Assembly: GCA_028641055.1 (NCBI GenBank)
Contig: CM054061.1
Location: 111,608,019 to 111,672,018, forward strand
Length of the DNA stretch: 64,000 bases
Origin: Alopecurus myosuroides
Taxonomy: Eukaryota; Streptophyta; Magnoliopsida; Poales; Poaceae
Reading direction: 5' to 3'
This document shows, piece by piece, positions 32,833-44,308 of the stretch. Each line of letters starts with the position of its first letter. The first letter of the stretch is position 1. The notes under the pieces are model-generated. The model did not search any database. It was not told where the DNA came from and saw only the letters and a program-made list of their open reading frames with translations. Both the position numbers and the translations under genes were made by a program.

Positions 32833-33379
32833 GAAATCTCTACTTCAAATCTGCTCTTTCACCGGAGTGGCGTCCGAAGTCTCTTAACTAACCATCATCA
32901 ACTCTGATTAGTCATGTTTCAACCCTTTCTTTCGATCTTCAGTTTTCATGGTTGCTAACTAACCAGTCCTTCTCAAGGCTTGGGCATCCATCCAATGCAT
33001 GATTTTCAATAGCGTCCTTCTGAGTGCACAAGTAACTGTAGTATTTGCAGGCGTAAGCTAATCACTGTTGAAATGTACTGCCTGTAAATAACCTTCTCTG
33101 TGTTCAGTCCAACAAGAAATTGGAACATTTTTGCTTATGTCATATATCTTAGTATATTGGTAATTTTTTACTGTATGTAAACGAGACCTAAACCGAGCTT
33201 TTACCGCCTTTCAAGTGTCATAATGAAAATTTAACCCATTGCCAGCTCGTTGAATTGATTTTGGAGTCACAGACTTATCTATAGTAGGAGACCATATTAT
33301 CTAGTAAATTCAGAATACAGTGTATCCGTTTTATTTTAGTTCTAGGTCAATTTATCTATCTTTTATATTTATGTTGAAG
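32833..33379 (+). other. Intron of the RETICULATA-related relic
   Basis: Non-coding sequence between the duplicated exon A end and exon B. No further feature was recognised. Confidence 0.6.
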
Positions 33380-33993
33380 ATCATTGCTGGCTTATTGGAG
33401 CATCGGCTAGGAGAGAGCCTGGCAACTCTGCTATAATCAGCCACTTCTTGCTGGTCTCTTGTCCTTTGTTGCAAGGACAGTCAACTCATACTTGGGAACA
33501 CAGGTTGGGCACTTCTTCATCTTTCAAGTTGCTCGTAGCATGCTGTACTCTCAAACTATTTACAATAAACAGACAGAACACTCTCAAGTTATTTGCACAA
33601 AGCAAACATAACTTTTCACTAAGAAAAACGTGGAGAAGAGTAATGTACATTTAAATTTCCCATCCAATTTATTTCATATAGTGCTGCTAGCTCAGCACTC
33701 AGACAAAAAAATTATGATGTTGTTGTGAGGTAATTTCACCATCCTTCCATTATTTGTAAGTTAGTGCTATGCATTTTTCGAACTTCCTTAATATTTGTAT
33801 AGTTGCATCTATGCCATCTTAGGAAGTAGAACGGTTTACACAAACAAACACAGTAGCACTAAAGGTCCCTAACCCACCCACATGTTGGTACTTCTTCCTT
33901 TCTCCCTGCTAACTACTGTTCTGTTTTCTGCAGCAATGGGTTGATCTTGCTCGGTACATTGGACTACAGAAAATCAAGAAACATCCCAGCTAG

Positions 33994-34689
33994 AAGTATC
34001 CCAGTTAGAGGGCGGTAGAACAGAAGTGCAGAAATCGGATGACAGCAGCAGCAGCAACATTGCCCAATCGAGTGATCTGACCAAGTGATTTGGTTACTTT
34101 ACGGAGCCTTCGAAGTCCATAACCATGTAGGTTCAAGACAGTGAAAGGAGTCTACTTGCTTCAGTGTGTTGAGGCTCACTCTTGAATCAGCAAGGAGTGG
34201 TACTTCGTAGTATTTGGGAGTCAGTGTATTTGGGAACAAGGCAGAAATTACTGCAGTTTCTCGTTTAGTCATTTCTCTAGAGTAAGCATATTGTTGCAGT
34301 GTGTACTTTGTACATATGATATGTAAGGAGAGTACCAGCATTAAATATACTAGAGGAATGCCCCGCGTGTTGCAGCGGGTATCCTTTTATGAACTCTATT
34401 GTAAGAATGCAAAAGAATGAGACGCATGAAATCTGAAATTGTCTACATGAACATGCATGATTGTATGCTACGCTATGCGTGTTGGAACATTTTTTTGAAA
34501 TTGTTTAAAAGCTTACATATTAGAATAACACTTAACAGTTACATGTGTTCTGATCACTGAAAAAAATTGGTAGAACAATTTCTTTGTTGGTTGAATCGAC
34601 CAAGCGCTAATATAATTGACGATGAGATAGATTGCATGAAGAGTTAGTCAAACAATGATATGGACAATTAGTGGATACAATAATGAATG
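33994..34689 (+). other. 3' flank of the relic and unclassified repeat-like segment
   Basis: 33994-34350 looks like 3' untranslated sequence of the RETICULATA-related gene. From about 34353 a different sequence starts, ACTAGAGGAATGCCCCGCG followed by a TTGCAGCGGG motif. It resembles the border of a common grass repeat, but I cannot name the family. The LARD-like element begins at 34690. Confidence 0.35.
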
Positions 34690-36458
34690 TGTAACAGCCC
34701 AATTTTTGGAAGACATGAAAATTTTGTTTCCAATAACCCAAAAATCAGGGCCAACAAAAACTTTTTAATATATTTGACTAATGCTTGTGTTTCTTTTCTA
34801 TGTTCTTGTTGATTGTGTTTTTGTTTGAGTTTGTTAACAACTAACATTAAAACCAATGATCATAACTTTCTTAAAACACAACCCTTGTGATCAAGTCATG
34901 ACAAGAAAGCTTATCATCTTCATCCATCACACTCTTTTGGTAAAAACCTTTTTGAAAAATGTTTTGATTTTAGAAGAAACCCAAAGGCCAAGTTTTGAGA
35001 AAACAAAAGATAATTTCCAAAACTGTATGAAAAGTATTTTGGATCTAATCATCTCCAACCTGTTTTCAACCAATATGTTTTTGCAAGTATTTCAAAAACT
35101 CCTTCTCACTTCCTTCTTTTGCAAAAACAATAAGAGGAGACTATGTTACTCCTGTGTTTACCTCAATTATATTCTTATGGGAAATAACAACTTTTGAGCT
35201 GAACCTCTTTAGAAAATCCTCTTGTCATGGTATGTCTTGATCACTACCTCAAATTAACACTTGATAAAAACACCTGGTTATTAAAGTGAAGAACTCAGTT
35301 TTTTGAGTGATCTTGTGTGTCTTGTTGTTTTATATGCATTGTTGTGTGATCTTATCTTGTGTTTGCTTGAAGTATTTATTTATGTTTGTTGATTAATGTG
35401 TGTTGTTTTAATAAAATAAAACCTATTAATAACAAGATCAAGCATCTATATCATATTCCATCATATGTCCATCTCATATTATGTTTCCTTAAAAACTTCC
35501 AACCTTGAAGACATGCCTTTATGTCAAATGTTGTTCTATTCATCAATGTACCTTCATGTATATCATGTTTAATATCTATACCATCCACCCAAGTTATTAT
35601 TCTGGATATTGAAACCCTTTGGTATCATCTATCAAAGTCCATTTGAAGGCATCCCCAGAATAATGATCATATCTCCTTTATTATGAAGCTCTTTGTCCAT
35701 GTTACTCCAAATCACTCCTTATTGTTTTCAGGCCAAATGAACCTACCCTTTTCATATCCATGACCTATACATAACCTCCATATGGTCCATTTATTTTCCA
35801 ATTGCCATTTAATTATTCTTCTCTCATGGTTTTTAGCCTATTAAATAAACATCTGTTTTCACACTATTCCACTTGGTGCGTCAAATATTTTCAAAAGAGT
35901 TGCTTATTAAAAATCACTTTTGAGACCTATATTATATAGTATCTCATCCCAACTCAAAAATATTTGTTTTAAAAACATTCTACAATTTATTATGTTCCAT
36001 TTTCCAAAAGGCCAGAAATGGACATTAAAATATTTTGTGAAGAAAAGTATTTCCTAAAATCTTGGAAAAATTACCCAACCTGCCTATGGTCATATGGAAC
36101 TTACTGATACAAAAACATTTGCAAGTTGTTTTGAAAATTTTGGAGAAAACATTTAAAAACAGTTTCTGCCATTTTTGATTTCCCAAAATTTTGTGAAAGA
36201 AAAGTTTTCAGAAAAACTTGAGGCCACCATTCCTAGACTCCATTTTTCACCCTCTACCCAATGGACAGGTTTTTGTACATATGTTATGTTCAAAATTATT
36301 GTGAAAACAATCAAAAACCATTTTCTTATTGTAACACCCCGGCCACCTCGTAGCCGGCGGCTGTCACCCTGGTAGCTCTCTAGGATCTCTAGACTGGCCC
36401 CACAGACCAACACTAGTCTTTCCTGCGCACTTTGTCCTCACTCATGCGCACCCGGGAA

Positions 36459-36523
36459 GGACTTCCCGGCCGGTCACCCATCCTCAAATTGCTCCAGGCC
36501 AAGCACGCTTAACACTGGAGTTC
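36459..36523 (-). promoter_or_regulatory. 5S rRNA-like Pol III promoter region, first Cassandra LTR
   Basis: The minus strand carries GTTAAGCGTGCTTGG (box A-like) and GGATGGGTGACC...GGGAAGTCC (box C-like), matching the internal promoter of plant 5S rRNA. Confidence 0.9.
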
Positions 36524-36903
36524 TTTCAAGATGAGCTTCCGGTAAAGAAGTTGCAACTTGTTGATATGAGTATCCTATTAATCCTATTGAGCCCTGTGCC
36601 AGGATCTCACATCCTTCCCCCTTAGAAGACCGACGCCCTCGTCGGTCAACCTATAGTCCAGGAACTTCCCCTCTTGGCACTCGTCTGTGCGCCCAGTGTC
36701 GGCACATGTCCCACATGTCCACCCACTGACCCGCACACGCCCGGGTAACCGCGAGGGTCGGCTCTGATACCAAATGTAACACCCCGGCCACCTCGTAGCC
36801 GGCGGCTGTCACCCTGGTAGCTCTCTAGGATCTCTAGACTGGCCCCACAGACCAACACTAGTCTTTCCTGCGCACTTTGTCCTCACTCATGCGCACCCGG
36901 GAA

Positions 36904-36966
36904 GGACTTCCCGGTCGGTCACCCATCCTCAAATTGCTCCAGGCCAAGCACGCTTAACACTGGAGT
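36904..36966 (-). promoter_or_regulatory. 5S rRNA-like Pol III promoter region, second Cassandra LTR
   Basis: Same segment in the other LTR, differing from the first copy by a C/T change near 36915. Box A-like and box C-like motifs are both kept. Confidence 0.9.
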
Positions 36967-39900
36967 TCTTTCAAGATGAGCTTCCGGTAAAGAAGTTGCA
37001 ACTTGTTGATATGAGTATCCTATTAATCCTATTGAGCCCTGTGCCAGGATCTCACACTTATCTTCTGGTCACTATTGGGTTCATGAGAGTGCTCCCACAC
37101 ACTCACTCTATCTACCTCTCTCTTGTTCTGAGGAGTAGAAAACACCTCTCTTACCCTCCTAGACATGGTCTAGCTGTTTCTATCCCTCTCCCTCAAGTCC
37201 ACCAACTAATGGACAAGGATGGTGCTCATCCCTCCATCTCACACCACCTTCTCTGTCCAAGCCAGAAGCAACCCGTGCACCACAAGGTCTCTCTCTCACT
37301 TGTGAACCCCTCTGGCAAAGTCCCTCACCCTCTGCTTGTCTCCTTCCCCTATTTCCATGAGTTGGCCATGGAGTCTAGAGCGCGCTCGCCACGTCGATCT
37401 CGTTCCGCCACCTGGTTCGCGCACCCCGCCCTCTACCCTTGTCTACTAGCTCCACGAGACTCCCAGGAGCACACCCGTGCCTCCCATTGCCTTCCACTCG
37501 CTCTCCTTCTCCCTCTACTCGCTGTCGAACACCTGCGAGTGCCCAGACGCATTGTCGATTCTCCACCACTCCAGACCTCCTCCTCCGCCCATCTCTTGCC
37601 TTGATAAGCCTACTCACGTCAGGCAAGCCCCCAGACATCCTCTCCTCCTCCCTAGAATCCCAAACACGAGCCGCCATGTCCGCGGTACGGACATGCACCG
37701 AGCTCCGGCGCCAGGCCTCCCCGAGCCACTTCCTTCCTATCCAACATGCACCACGAGCCCAAATCATCTTCAATCGAACACCAATGCCGGGATCCCCATC
37801 TGTTTCCCTCCCAATCGTCGGGATCGAGCTCGAGCCACCGCGGCCAAGCTTCACATCGAGCCGCCACCTCAGGCTGTCCATTCCCCTCTAGTTTCTTTCC
37901 GCGGCATACATTAGGTCCCCTGAACCTCATTCCGTTCTCCAATTTGGGTTAACTCCCTCGCAGGTCTCCTTCCCTCGATGGCCGAGTTGATCGGCCGCAG
38001 CTATCCGTCGAACCCTCGATTGGTGGCCCCTCCGTCAAGCATCAACGGCGCCACGGGCTCGGCGGGGCTCTCAGGAGCATTTTTGCCTTTGTGGCGTTTC
38101 CAGGCAACCACCGTGGCTCCCTGTGGGGAGCACAGCGGCATTCTGCGGTGGAGGAGGCGGACAACGCCGCTAGCTGCGGTCGACGCCGGCAGGAGGTGAC
38201 GTGGGCCACTCCGGATCGTCAGATCCACATCCAGCGGGTGACATTGAACCCTGGGCCTTTTAATCTCAGCCGTTGGTCATCTATCGAACGGCGGCGTACC
38301 GCTTCGGCAGCGCGCGCACGCCAGCGGGCTAGCCTGCACCTGTGCGGCCCGATTTCTTCAGATCTGGCCCATTGCCGTTTTTTTTTCTGCAGGTTGAATT
38401 CTTTTCCCGCAGATCTATTTCTTCCTGTTTACTTTAAATCAAAACAAAAACGCTAAGAAGTAAATCTTGTCAAACTAAAAATCACAGTTATAGATCTACA
38501 AAATCTTAACCATCTCCAACTTGTAGATATGGGTTTTGTGCTGTATTTTAGGAGAAATAAAATAAATGGCAGAGACACTCATTAATACCTTTTATTTAAT
38601 AACTTGAGTTTTAAACATCCAAATCATGCAAACTCAACTGTTCTGAGTAGCCCTTGAAAATGTATATCTTTGGAAATTTACATTGTGTTGACTTGAGTTG
38701 TGGTGTTAAAATGACATGCATGTCAGTTTTAGGACAGAGAGCACTTCTGTGAATTATTTAATTTTATTGGTGATGATTTTTGAAGTGAATCCAATTTTGT
38801 TGGTTTTCTAGTGACTATGAGCACCTCATATTAAGTTTTCATGATTGTAGTAGTTATATAATAGGCTTGGTGCATTATTTAGTAAATAGTCCTTTTTTGT
38901 CTATTATTGATATGACTTGATAAATTGTTGTGTTATCATGTTCTTGTTATAAATTTGATTCCTAGAATGTGTAGGGTATTAATACATGGTTGAGAGGTGT
39001 TTTGAGTGATTCATTAGCATGATAGGATTTGGGTGTGAAAAACCATGTTTGTTATTGTTTTATTCTCATAGGGTGTTTTTCCTAGTAATAATAGGTTAAA
39101 TTATGTTATTCTTCATATTGGCATGATGAATTGAATAAATGCTTTAGTATTGTTTTCCATATCATAGCTACTGTTATTCTAGCATATTACACTTGATTGA
39201 ATGCTTGAGTGAGCTCTAGGTCAAATAGTCTTGCATGATAGTTTTAGATGATTTTCTGCCATAGTTGCTTTTTGCATGCTTAATTTTTGAGGCATTGATT
39301 AGATTTTTATTTTGAGATTACTAGCATGTTTAGGTGTTGTTTTCTATGTTATTTGGATGCTATATTACAGATCCATAATATTAGAATAAATCAGGTTTGA
39401 TGATCTAGTATTGTTATGCATGTATGCATGTCTAAATGGCCCTTTTTGCATCTCTAGTTTTAGTAGTCTTTTGCCCCATGATTATTTTCACGTATTGAGT
39501 GATGCTATTGATTTTTCTCTATCGTTATGTTGCTTAGGTGCTGGTTATATTGTTTCTCCATGTTTAGAAAAGCATGTGTTACTATGAGCTTGTAGTATTG
39601 CTTGTTAATATTTTCCTATGCATGTGTATGTGTTCCTAGATTGTTTTCTTGTTATTTTTCTCATCCTCATGAATGACTAGAGAGTAATCTAACCTTATTT
39701 GAGAATGATATGAGAGTGGAACACCCACTGGACTCATGCCATTTTGGTTGAGGATCCATAACATCAATTCTAGTGTTATTCGTGTGTATTGTCTGTGCCT
39801 GTTTTGGTTGATGTTGTGCACGCTAGTACCATTGTTTGTGAGTGTACTTATTTGATAAAATGCTTGCTGTATGTTTACTTTTTGTCAAGTGCTTGCCTTT

Positions 39901-41647
39901 GTTTGGTTCTGATTGGGTGTTTTCCTTTTTGTGTTTACGACGTTAGATAACGAAGACGGTATTATTTCCCGGAGAGATTTTTATTGCAACTCTTGTTTAT
40001 TTCAAGAGCAAGACCAAGACCAGTGCCAAGGCAAGACATTCTAAATGCTTGCTGTTGTTTTACTTATCATTATCTATCATGCATGTTTTACTTCTGGATT
40101 TTTACAAAAGTTTGATTCAAAAACTATTCTTTTAAGTGGACTATACCACTATCTATTTTATGTATCTAATATGCTATATCCACTATATAATCTTGGTGTT
40201 ACCAAGCCCTTTAGACATTTTAGTATCATCACTTAATACACTTAAGTCAACTAGTGGACATTTTAACTCCATGTTTTTGGAAAGCAAAAGCTTGGAAAAA
40301 CCCCGAGGAAAGGTGGGACCTTGTCCGAGGGAGGTTTGTGAACAAGGAAATGTTTTCGACTTGTTTTTCCAAAAATGACACATAACCTAGTCTTCTCCGG
40401 ACAACCAAGCCGTGCTGCCACATTACCCCAATATGGGAACAGGGTCTAGCTAATTGTTTGTCGGTGTTAGTCCGTGTCTACCTCAAAGTGCTATAGGGGT
40501 TAGAGTCCCCCGAACCGAATTGTCGCCGGGAGGGAGAAACAGGACAATCACAGTGTGGGATTAAGTTCACTACCGGTTGCAGCAATTGGGTCTCCTTCCA
40601 TGGCGGTGTGTTGTCAGGGGAAACCGGATCGATACGGCTGACTCACTCGGTGCCGGGGAGAACAAACCCAGTTGAAGAGGTAGTCATTTACTAGCACTTA
40701 CATAGTGGATGGTTAGGACCAGTTATCCGATGTTTGCATACTGTCTCGGACAGTCCGTGGTTGTTCACGGCGGATGTACTGGATCTTGTGGATTGTGTAC
40801 ACCTCTGCAGAGTACAACTATTCAGAATAGCCGCGTCCTCGGATATGGACAGTTGAATGGCCATGTAGCTAGCATTGTGTCAATGTTTTCAAAAAGTTGG
40901 AAAAGTGTTTTGGAACTTGTACCTCGGAGGTACGTTGAAAGGGAATGATTGTACCTTTGAGGTACCGGATAAATGATGATCTTAAAGATGTGCTTTTCCA
41001 AGAAGTTTTGCAAAGAGAAATGTTTTCTTTATTTAGAATACTTTATCAAAACCTTGTGGACATGCTATATCTAGAAGAGAAATTAAATATCTTTTGAAGT
41101 ATCTTCTTCAACAAAGAAAAATAAAACTTGTGCAACTATGATGGGTCTTAAATTCATCATGGCTAGTTGAACCCTAATTAAAGCCTTCCTACCACCTTTA
41201 TATATGCATACTTGCATGTTTAGCTTTCACTTGGGGTGTCTTGCGGAGTACATTCAAACGTACACATATTGGTTTCGTCCCTGGCTATTGTCTTAGCCAG
41301 ACTTTGAGCAGAATACCGGAGAACCTGAAGAAGATGGTGTCGCTGACGGCTATGCGAGCTAGGAACGTTTCCGAGTCAGTAGCCTGTAGGTAGTCAAGGA
41401 ATGACTTGGGTTTTACCACGAGTGTGTTTTGTAGACTTCCGCTATTTCTAGTATGTGTTCCTGCCCTGCGTGGCAGTTCTTTTTCAACTGTGTCATGTGA
41501 CCAGTTGTGTAAGCCGTGTATTCGTGTAGTGGATGTTGTAATCTGCAATGCCAACTCGAGTATTTTGTTCACGACAAACTGATCATGGGATCGTGAATGT
41601 ATGCACACTGGAGGTCTCGGGCTGCTAGTCTGGGGTCCCCATAGAGT

Positions 41648-41660
41648 TGGTATCAGAGCC
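41648..41660 (+). promoter_or_regulatory. Primer-binding site of the LARD-like element
   Basis: TGGTATCAGAGCC lies seven bases after the 5' LTR end. Initiator tRNA-Met type. Confidence 0.9.
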
Positions 41661-42954
41661 ATCCTGACTTTAGGAGACCTTAGTTTAGCATGGACGTGAG
41701 ATAGTAAAAAATAAAAATATTTTGGTAAAAACTATATGACTGCCTAAAATGTTTTTATCTAAGGAACCCTAAGCATGGTTTTTATTTTTCTCCTATTCTC
41801 AAAAACAATTATTTCCTGGTGTATAAAACAGGAGTTTTGAAGAAAAACATAGAAAATAGTATACATATCTTTTTGTCCTTTGTTTTCATGGCTCAAAATA
41901 TTTTGTAAATAAATAAACATGAGTTTATAAATTTTTTGTTTTCATTTAAAAGTATATCAAAAAGTTTTTCTTCTGTTATCTTTCTATAAAACAATTACAT
42001 ACTTGGCGATGTCCCGAGAAGACCTTAGTACTTAGCAACCCGAAGAAAAAGAAGCCTCCTTCCGAAGAACTCAACATCAACATGAGATAAAGAAATCCTC
42101 TAGGTCCGAAGACTCTGCCATGTATCAAGTTCAACAACGGCGTTATCAACATGAAGACTTCAACAACCCCTGGTTGACCCAGCCCCATAGGTTCGATAAG
42201 TTTTTCTCAGTTGTTTTGATTGAGCCACCTGTTCTTCATCGTTTCTAGAAGTTTGCTTGTGCTTAAAGTACCTGGTTTGCCTTTGGCTGAGTGTTGTTTG
42301 CTAAATTAATTATGTTTGTTGGATTGCCTTGCTCTGTTCTGATGGAGTAGTTTTTCCACAACTCTGTTTATCAGTGTGAAAAACTTGCCTTTTTAATCTT
42401 TTTGCACCAGTGTTCCAACATATTAACAAGTTAGTGCACCCACATCCCTCTGTTTTCCCCAACACCCCGAAGCAGAAGAAGAATCATTTCAGAGCTACAA
42501 TTTTCACTAGAACTTCAAAGGGATACATGATTCGAGGGATAACATTGCACTTGACAAATGAAAGTTTCAGAAAGTAAGATGCAAGTCTGTTTCCAACACA
42601 GACCACTACACCTACTCCGGTGTAGGCACTAACATTGCCTAGCCCTCGCTGGCTAGAACCTGGTCTGACGGTGAGCCAGTCTCACCTGACGCCGAGCATC
42701 GAGTCAGGCGACGGCGAAGCCCCTCGATTCTTCCTGGCCTTGTGCCACCAGCTTGGACCTCCCCCACCGCAGCCACCGGCGCTAGTGCTCGTCCTTCTTC
42801 CACCGCGGTATCGCTCCTGGCGCTAGACCACCAGTCGTAGATGCCCCAGACGGTGCAGACCACAGCTACCATGATCACCGTGACCCACCACACCAGGCCA
42901 CAGATGAAGAACAGCACGATGACGAAGTGCTCCAGGGGATTTGCTCGCTCCAGC
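41661..42954 (+). other. LARD internal domain, 5' part
   Basis: Mostly A/T-rich non-coding sequence, becoming GC-rich after 42600. One frame open from about 42789 (HRGIAPGARPPVVDAPDG) continues across the Tat insertion once one CCAGC copy is removed and ends at about 58031. I do not recognise it; it may be a gag-like remnant. No pol motif is present. Confidence 0.6.
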
Positions 42955-43811
42955 TGTCGGGGGGTTACCCCCGAGTAGGGGTAAAGGCAAGTGCTAAGGG
43001 CAAGGTCAGAAGAGACGTTTGGCAGAGTAGCTGGCTACCCGGTACTCGCTACCTGGTCGATTGCTATTCGGCCATACACGCTGATGGCCAGGAGAAAGAA
43101 TTAAGGAAGTTATTTTCCTCCGAGTAGAGGAAGTGGTCCGAGTAGAGGGAGTGAGTTCCTACTCGGGCCAGAAGTCAAAGGAGCCATTCTGACACAGGAT
43201 CCCGCGTATCCTGGGTCCGTACTGGTGCACTGTTCATCTGCAGAGCGCGTGCTTATCCGCGCCAGGGTGTCAGCAGGACGGCGCAGGTTAGGGGGCCTAC
43301 CCTGTGGTCGTGACAGTGATAACAGATCACGGACTTGGTTTTTCACAACGACTTTGCACACAAGACAAACTGGGAAGCCAAAGCTGTCAGCGAGAAGCCG
43401 GAAGGGTGCAGTGTGCACACTATGTCGACACTTGTCTGTACTTTCTGTTTTGGATGTATCCGGCTAGGCACCAGTATATAAGGTGCCCTGCCCCCTCCTG
43501 TGCGAGGGTCGCGGCCTTGGAGAGAACAGTTAGCATACGCATCACGTAGAGAGAAGAGTGGCTACTCGGCTATAGGCCAAAACTGTACTGTGGCTACTCG
43601 GTGACACACACATATAAAGAGAGGAAGGCAGGAGTAGGGGTTTTACCTCCACACGAGGGCCCTGAACCTGGGTAGATCATGTTGTTTGCAGTGCTTGATT
43701 CACCTCACACGCGACTACTCACTGCGTGATCCCTCCCCGAGCACCTCCAGCGTCCATCGACCCCAACAGATTAGCCATCCTATGGCATCTGTCGTGATAC
43801 CACCACGACAG
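42955..43811 (+). repeat. Tat 5' LTR (857 bp)
   Basis: It starts TGTCGGGGGGTTACCCCCGA, itself a short palindrome, and ends ACCACCACGACA. It contains a TATA box TATATAAGG at about 43476-43484 and repeated CTACTCGG motifs. Confidence 0.95.
43474..43484 (+). promoter_or_regulatory. TATA box of the Tat LTR promoter
   Basis: AGTATATAAGG lies about 330 bases before the LTR end and is conserved at the matching place in the 3' LTR (57596-57606). Confidence 0.65.
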
Positions 43812-43812
43812 T

Positions 43813-43831
43813 TGGCTTCCACCGTGGGGCA
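43813..43831 (+). promoter_or_regulatory. Tat primer-binding site region
   Basis: TTGGCTTCCACCGTGGGGC directly follows the 5' LTR. It resembles the TTGGCGCCCACCGTGGGGC consensus I recall for grass Tat elements, with changes in the middle. The priming tRNA was not determined. Confidence 0.65.
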
Positions 43832-44308
43832 ACCAGCGGCGCTGGCTGGAGTTCACGTTCGGACGGGATCCATTTCTACTACTGGGGAGCGCGTGGTTTG
43901 TGGCCTTGTCCACAGATTTAGCTCCTTCGACTTCGTCATCGACAACGCCGGCGATTTCGGCGGCAGGGCCCTGTTGGAGGGCGGCTCGGTGCTCTCCATC
44001 GGCTCGCACCTCGTGTACGTCGCCACCACCATCCTCCACGAGTACCCTGAGCAGGTGCACGTCGCGGAAGATCCACCTGCTGTCATCGCTGCCCGCGGAA
44101 AGCCAACTGGCTGTTCTGCGGACAGCGTGGAAGTGCTGATGACCGCCCCGGCTATCGCTGTCGGGAAGGGTGCAGCCACAGCTGCGGCAGTTTTCGAGGA
44201 GGCTGCTGGCTCGAGCGAGCCTACCAGGACGCACAAGCCCTATGAGCTGCCCAGAACATCCCGAGCTACATCCCTCCTTCCACGACATCGACGATACCGA
44301 CATCCGCT

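Larger units (their letters stand above)
31290..33993 (+). pseudogene. RETICULATA-related (DUF3411) gene relic, last three exons
   Basis: Three exons of a chloroplast-envelope RETICULATA-related protein can be read. Exon A (31290-31796, resuming 32443-32472) carries [53 protein letters not shown] and GVGFISS-like blocks, and ends CAG|GTAAAT. Exon B (33380-33503) has IAGLLEHRLGESLATL and, after a frameshift, NQPLLAGLLSF and VNSYLGTQ. Exon C (33934-33993) has QWVDLARYIGLQKIK and a stop. Defects are a small deletion and frameshift just after 31310, an in-frame TAG at 31603-31605 (AAC TAG ACG, fits CAG), the SMART array inserted in exon A, and the frameshift in exon B. RETICULATA family proteins affect leaf mesophyll development. 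Splice sites at 31289, 32473, 33379, 33504 and 33933 remain recognisable. Upstream exons were not found. Confidence 0.88.
36330..37056 (-). mobile_element. Cassandra TRIM retroelement, 727 bp, TSD CTTAT
   Basis: Two 282-bp LTRs (36330-36611 and 36775-37056) flank 163 bp. In minus orientation the LTR begins TGTGAGATCCTGG and ends GGGGTGTTACA, followed by the primer-binding site TGGTATCAGAGCC (36772-36760) and an AAGGGGGAAGGA polypurine tract before the other LTR. CTTAT occurs on both sides (36325-36329, 37057-37061), and the LARD 3' LTR shows the empty site at about 60272. Each LTR carries a 5S-rRNA-like segment, the hallmark of Cassandra TRIMs. It has no coding capacity. Confidence 0.95.
34690..41641 (+). 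repeat. 5' LTR of the LARD-like element (~6.2 kb without its insertion)
   Basis: It starts TGTAACAGCCC and ends GGGGTCCCCA, seven bases before the primer-binding site. It contains a 727-bp Cassandra insertion (36330-37056) and a GC-rich stretch at about 37933-38485 that is missing from the 3' LTR. A TATA-like TTTATATATGC at about 41198 could be the promoter. Open frames in the proline/serine-rich part (37375-37950) occur on both strands and are not supported as genes. Confidence 0.9.

Noticed and set aside
36459..36523. 5S rRNA gene
   Set aside because: Only the promoter-bearing part resembles 5S; it is embedded in a 282-bp LTR repeated with primer-binding site and polypurine tract, so it is a Cassandra TRIM.
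37375..38228. Overlapping open frames on both strands in the LARD 5' LTR
   Set aside because: They lie in GC-rich LTR sequence with no domain. The counterpart in the 3' LTR (60394-61146) is altered by indels without regard to codons.
43110..43549. Open frames of about 80-100 codons, repeated at 57115-57672
   Set aside because: They are inside the two Tat LTRs and appear twice only because the LTR is duplicated.
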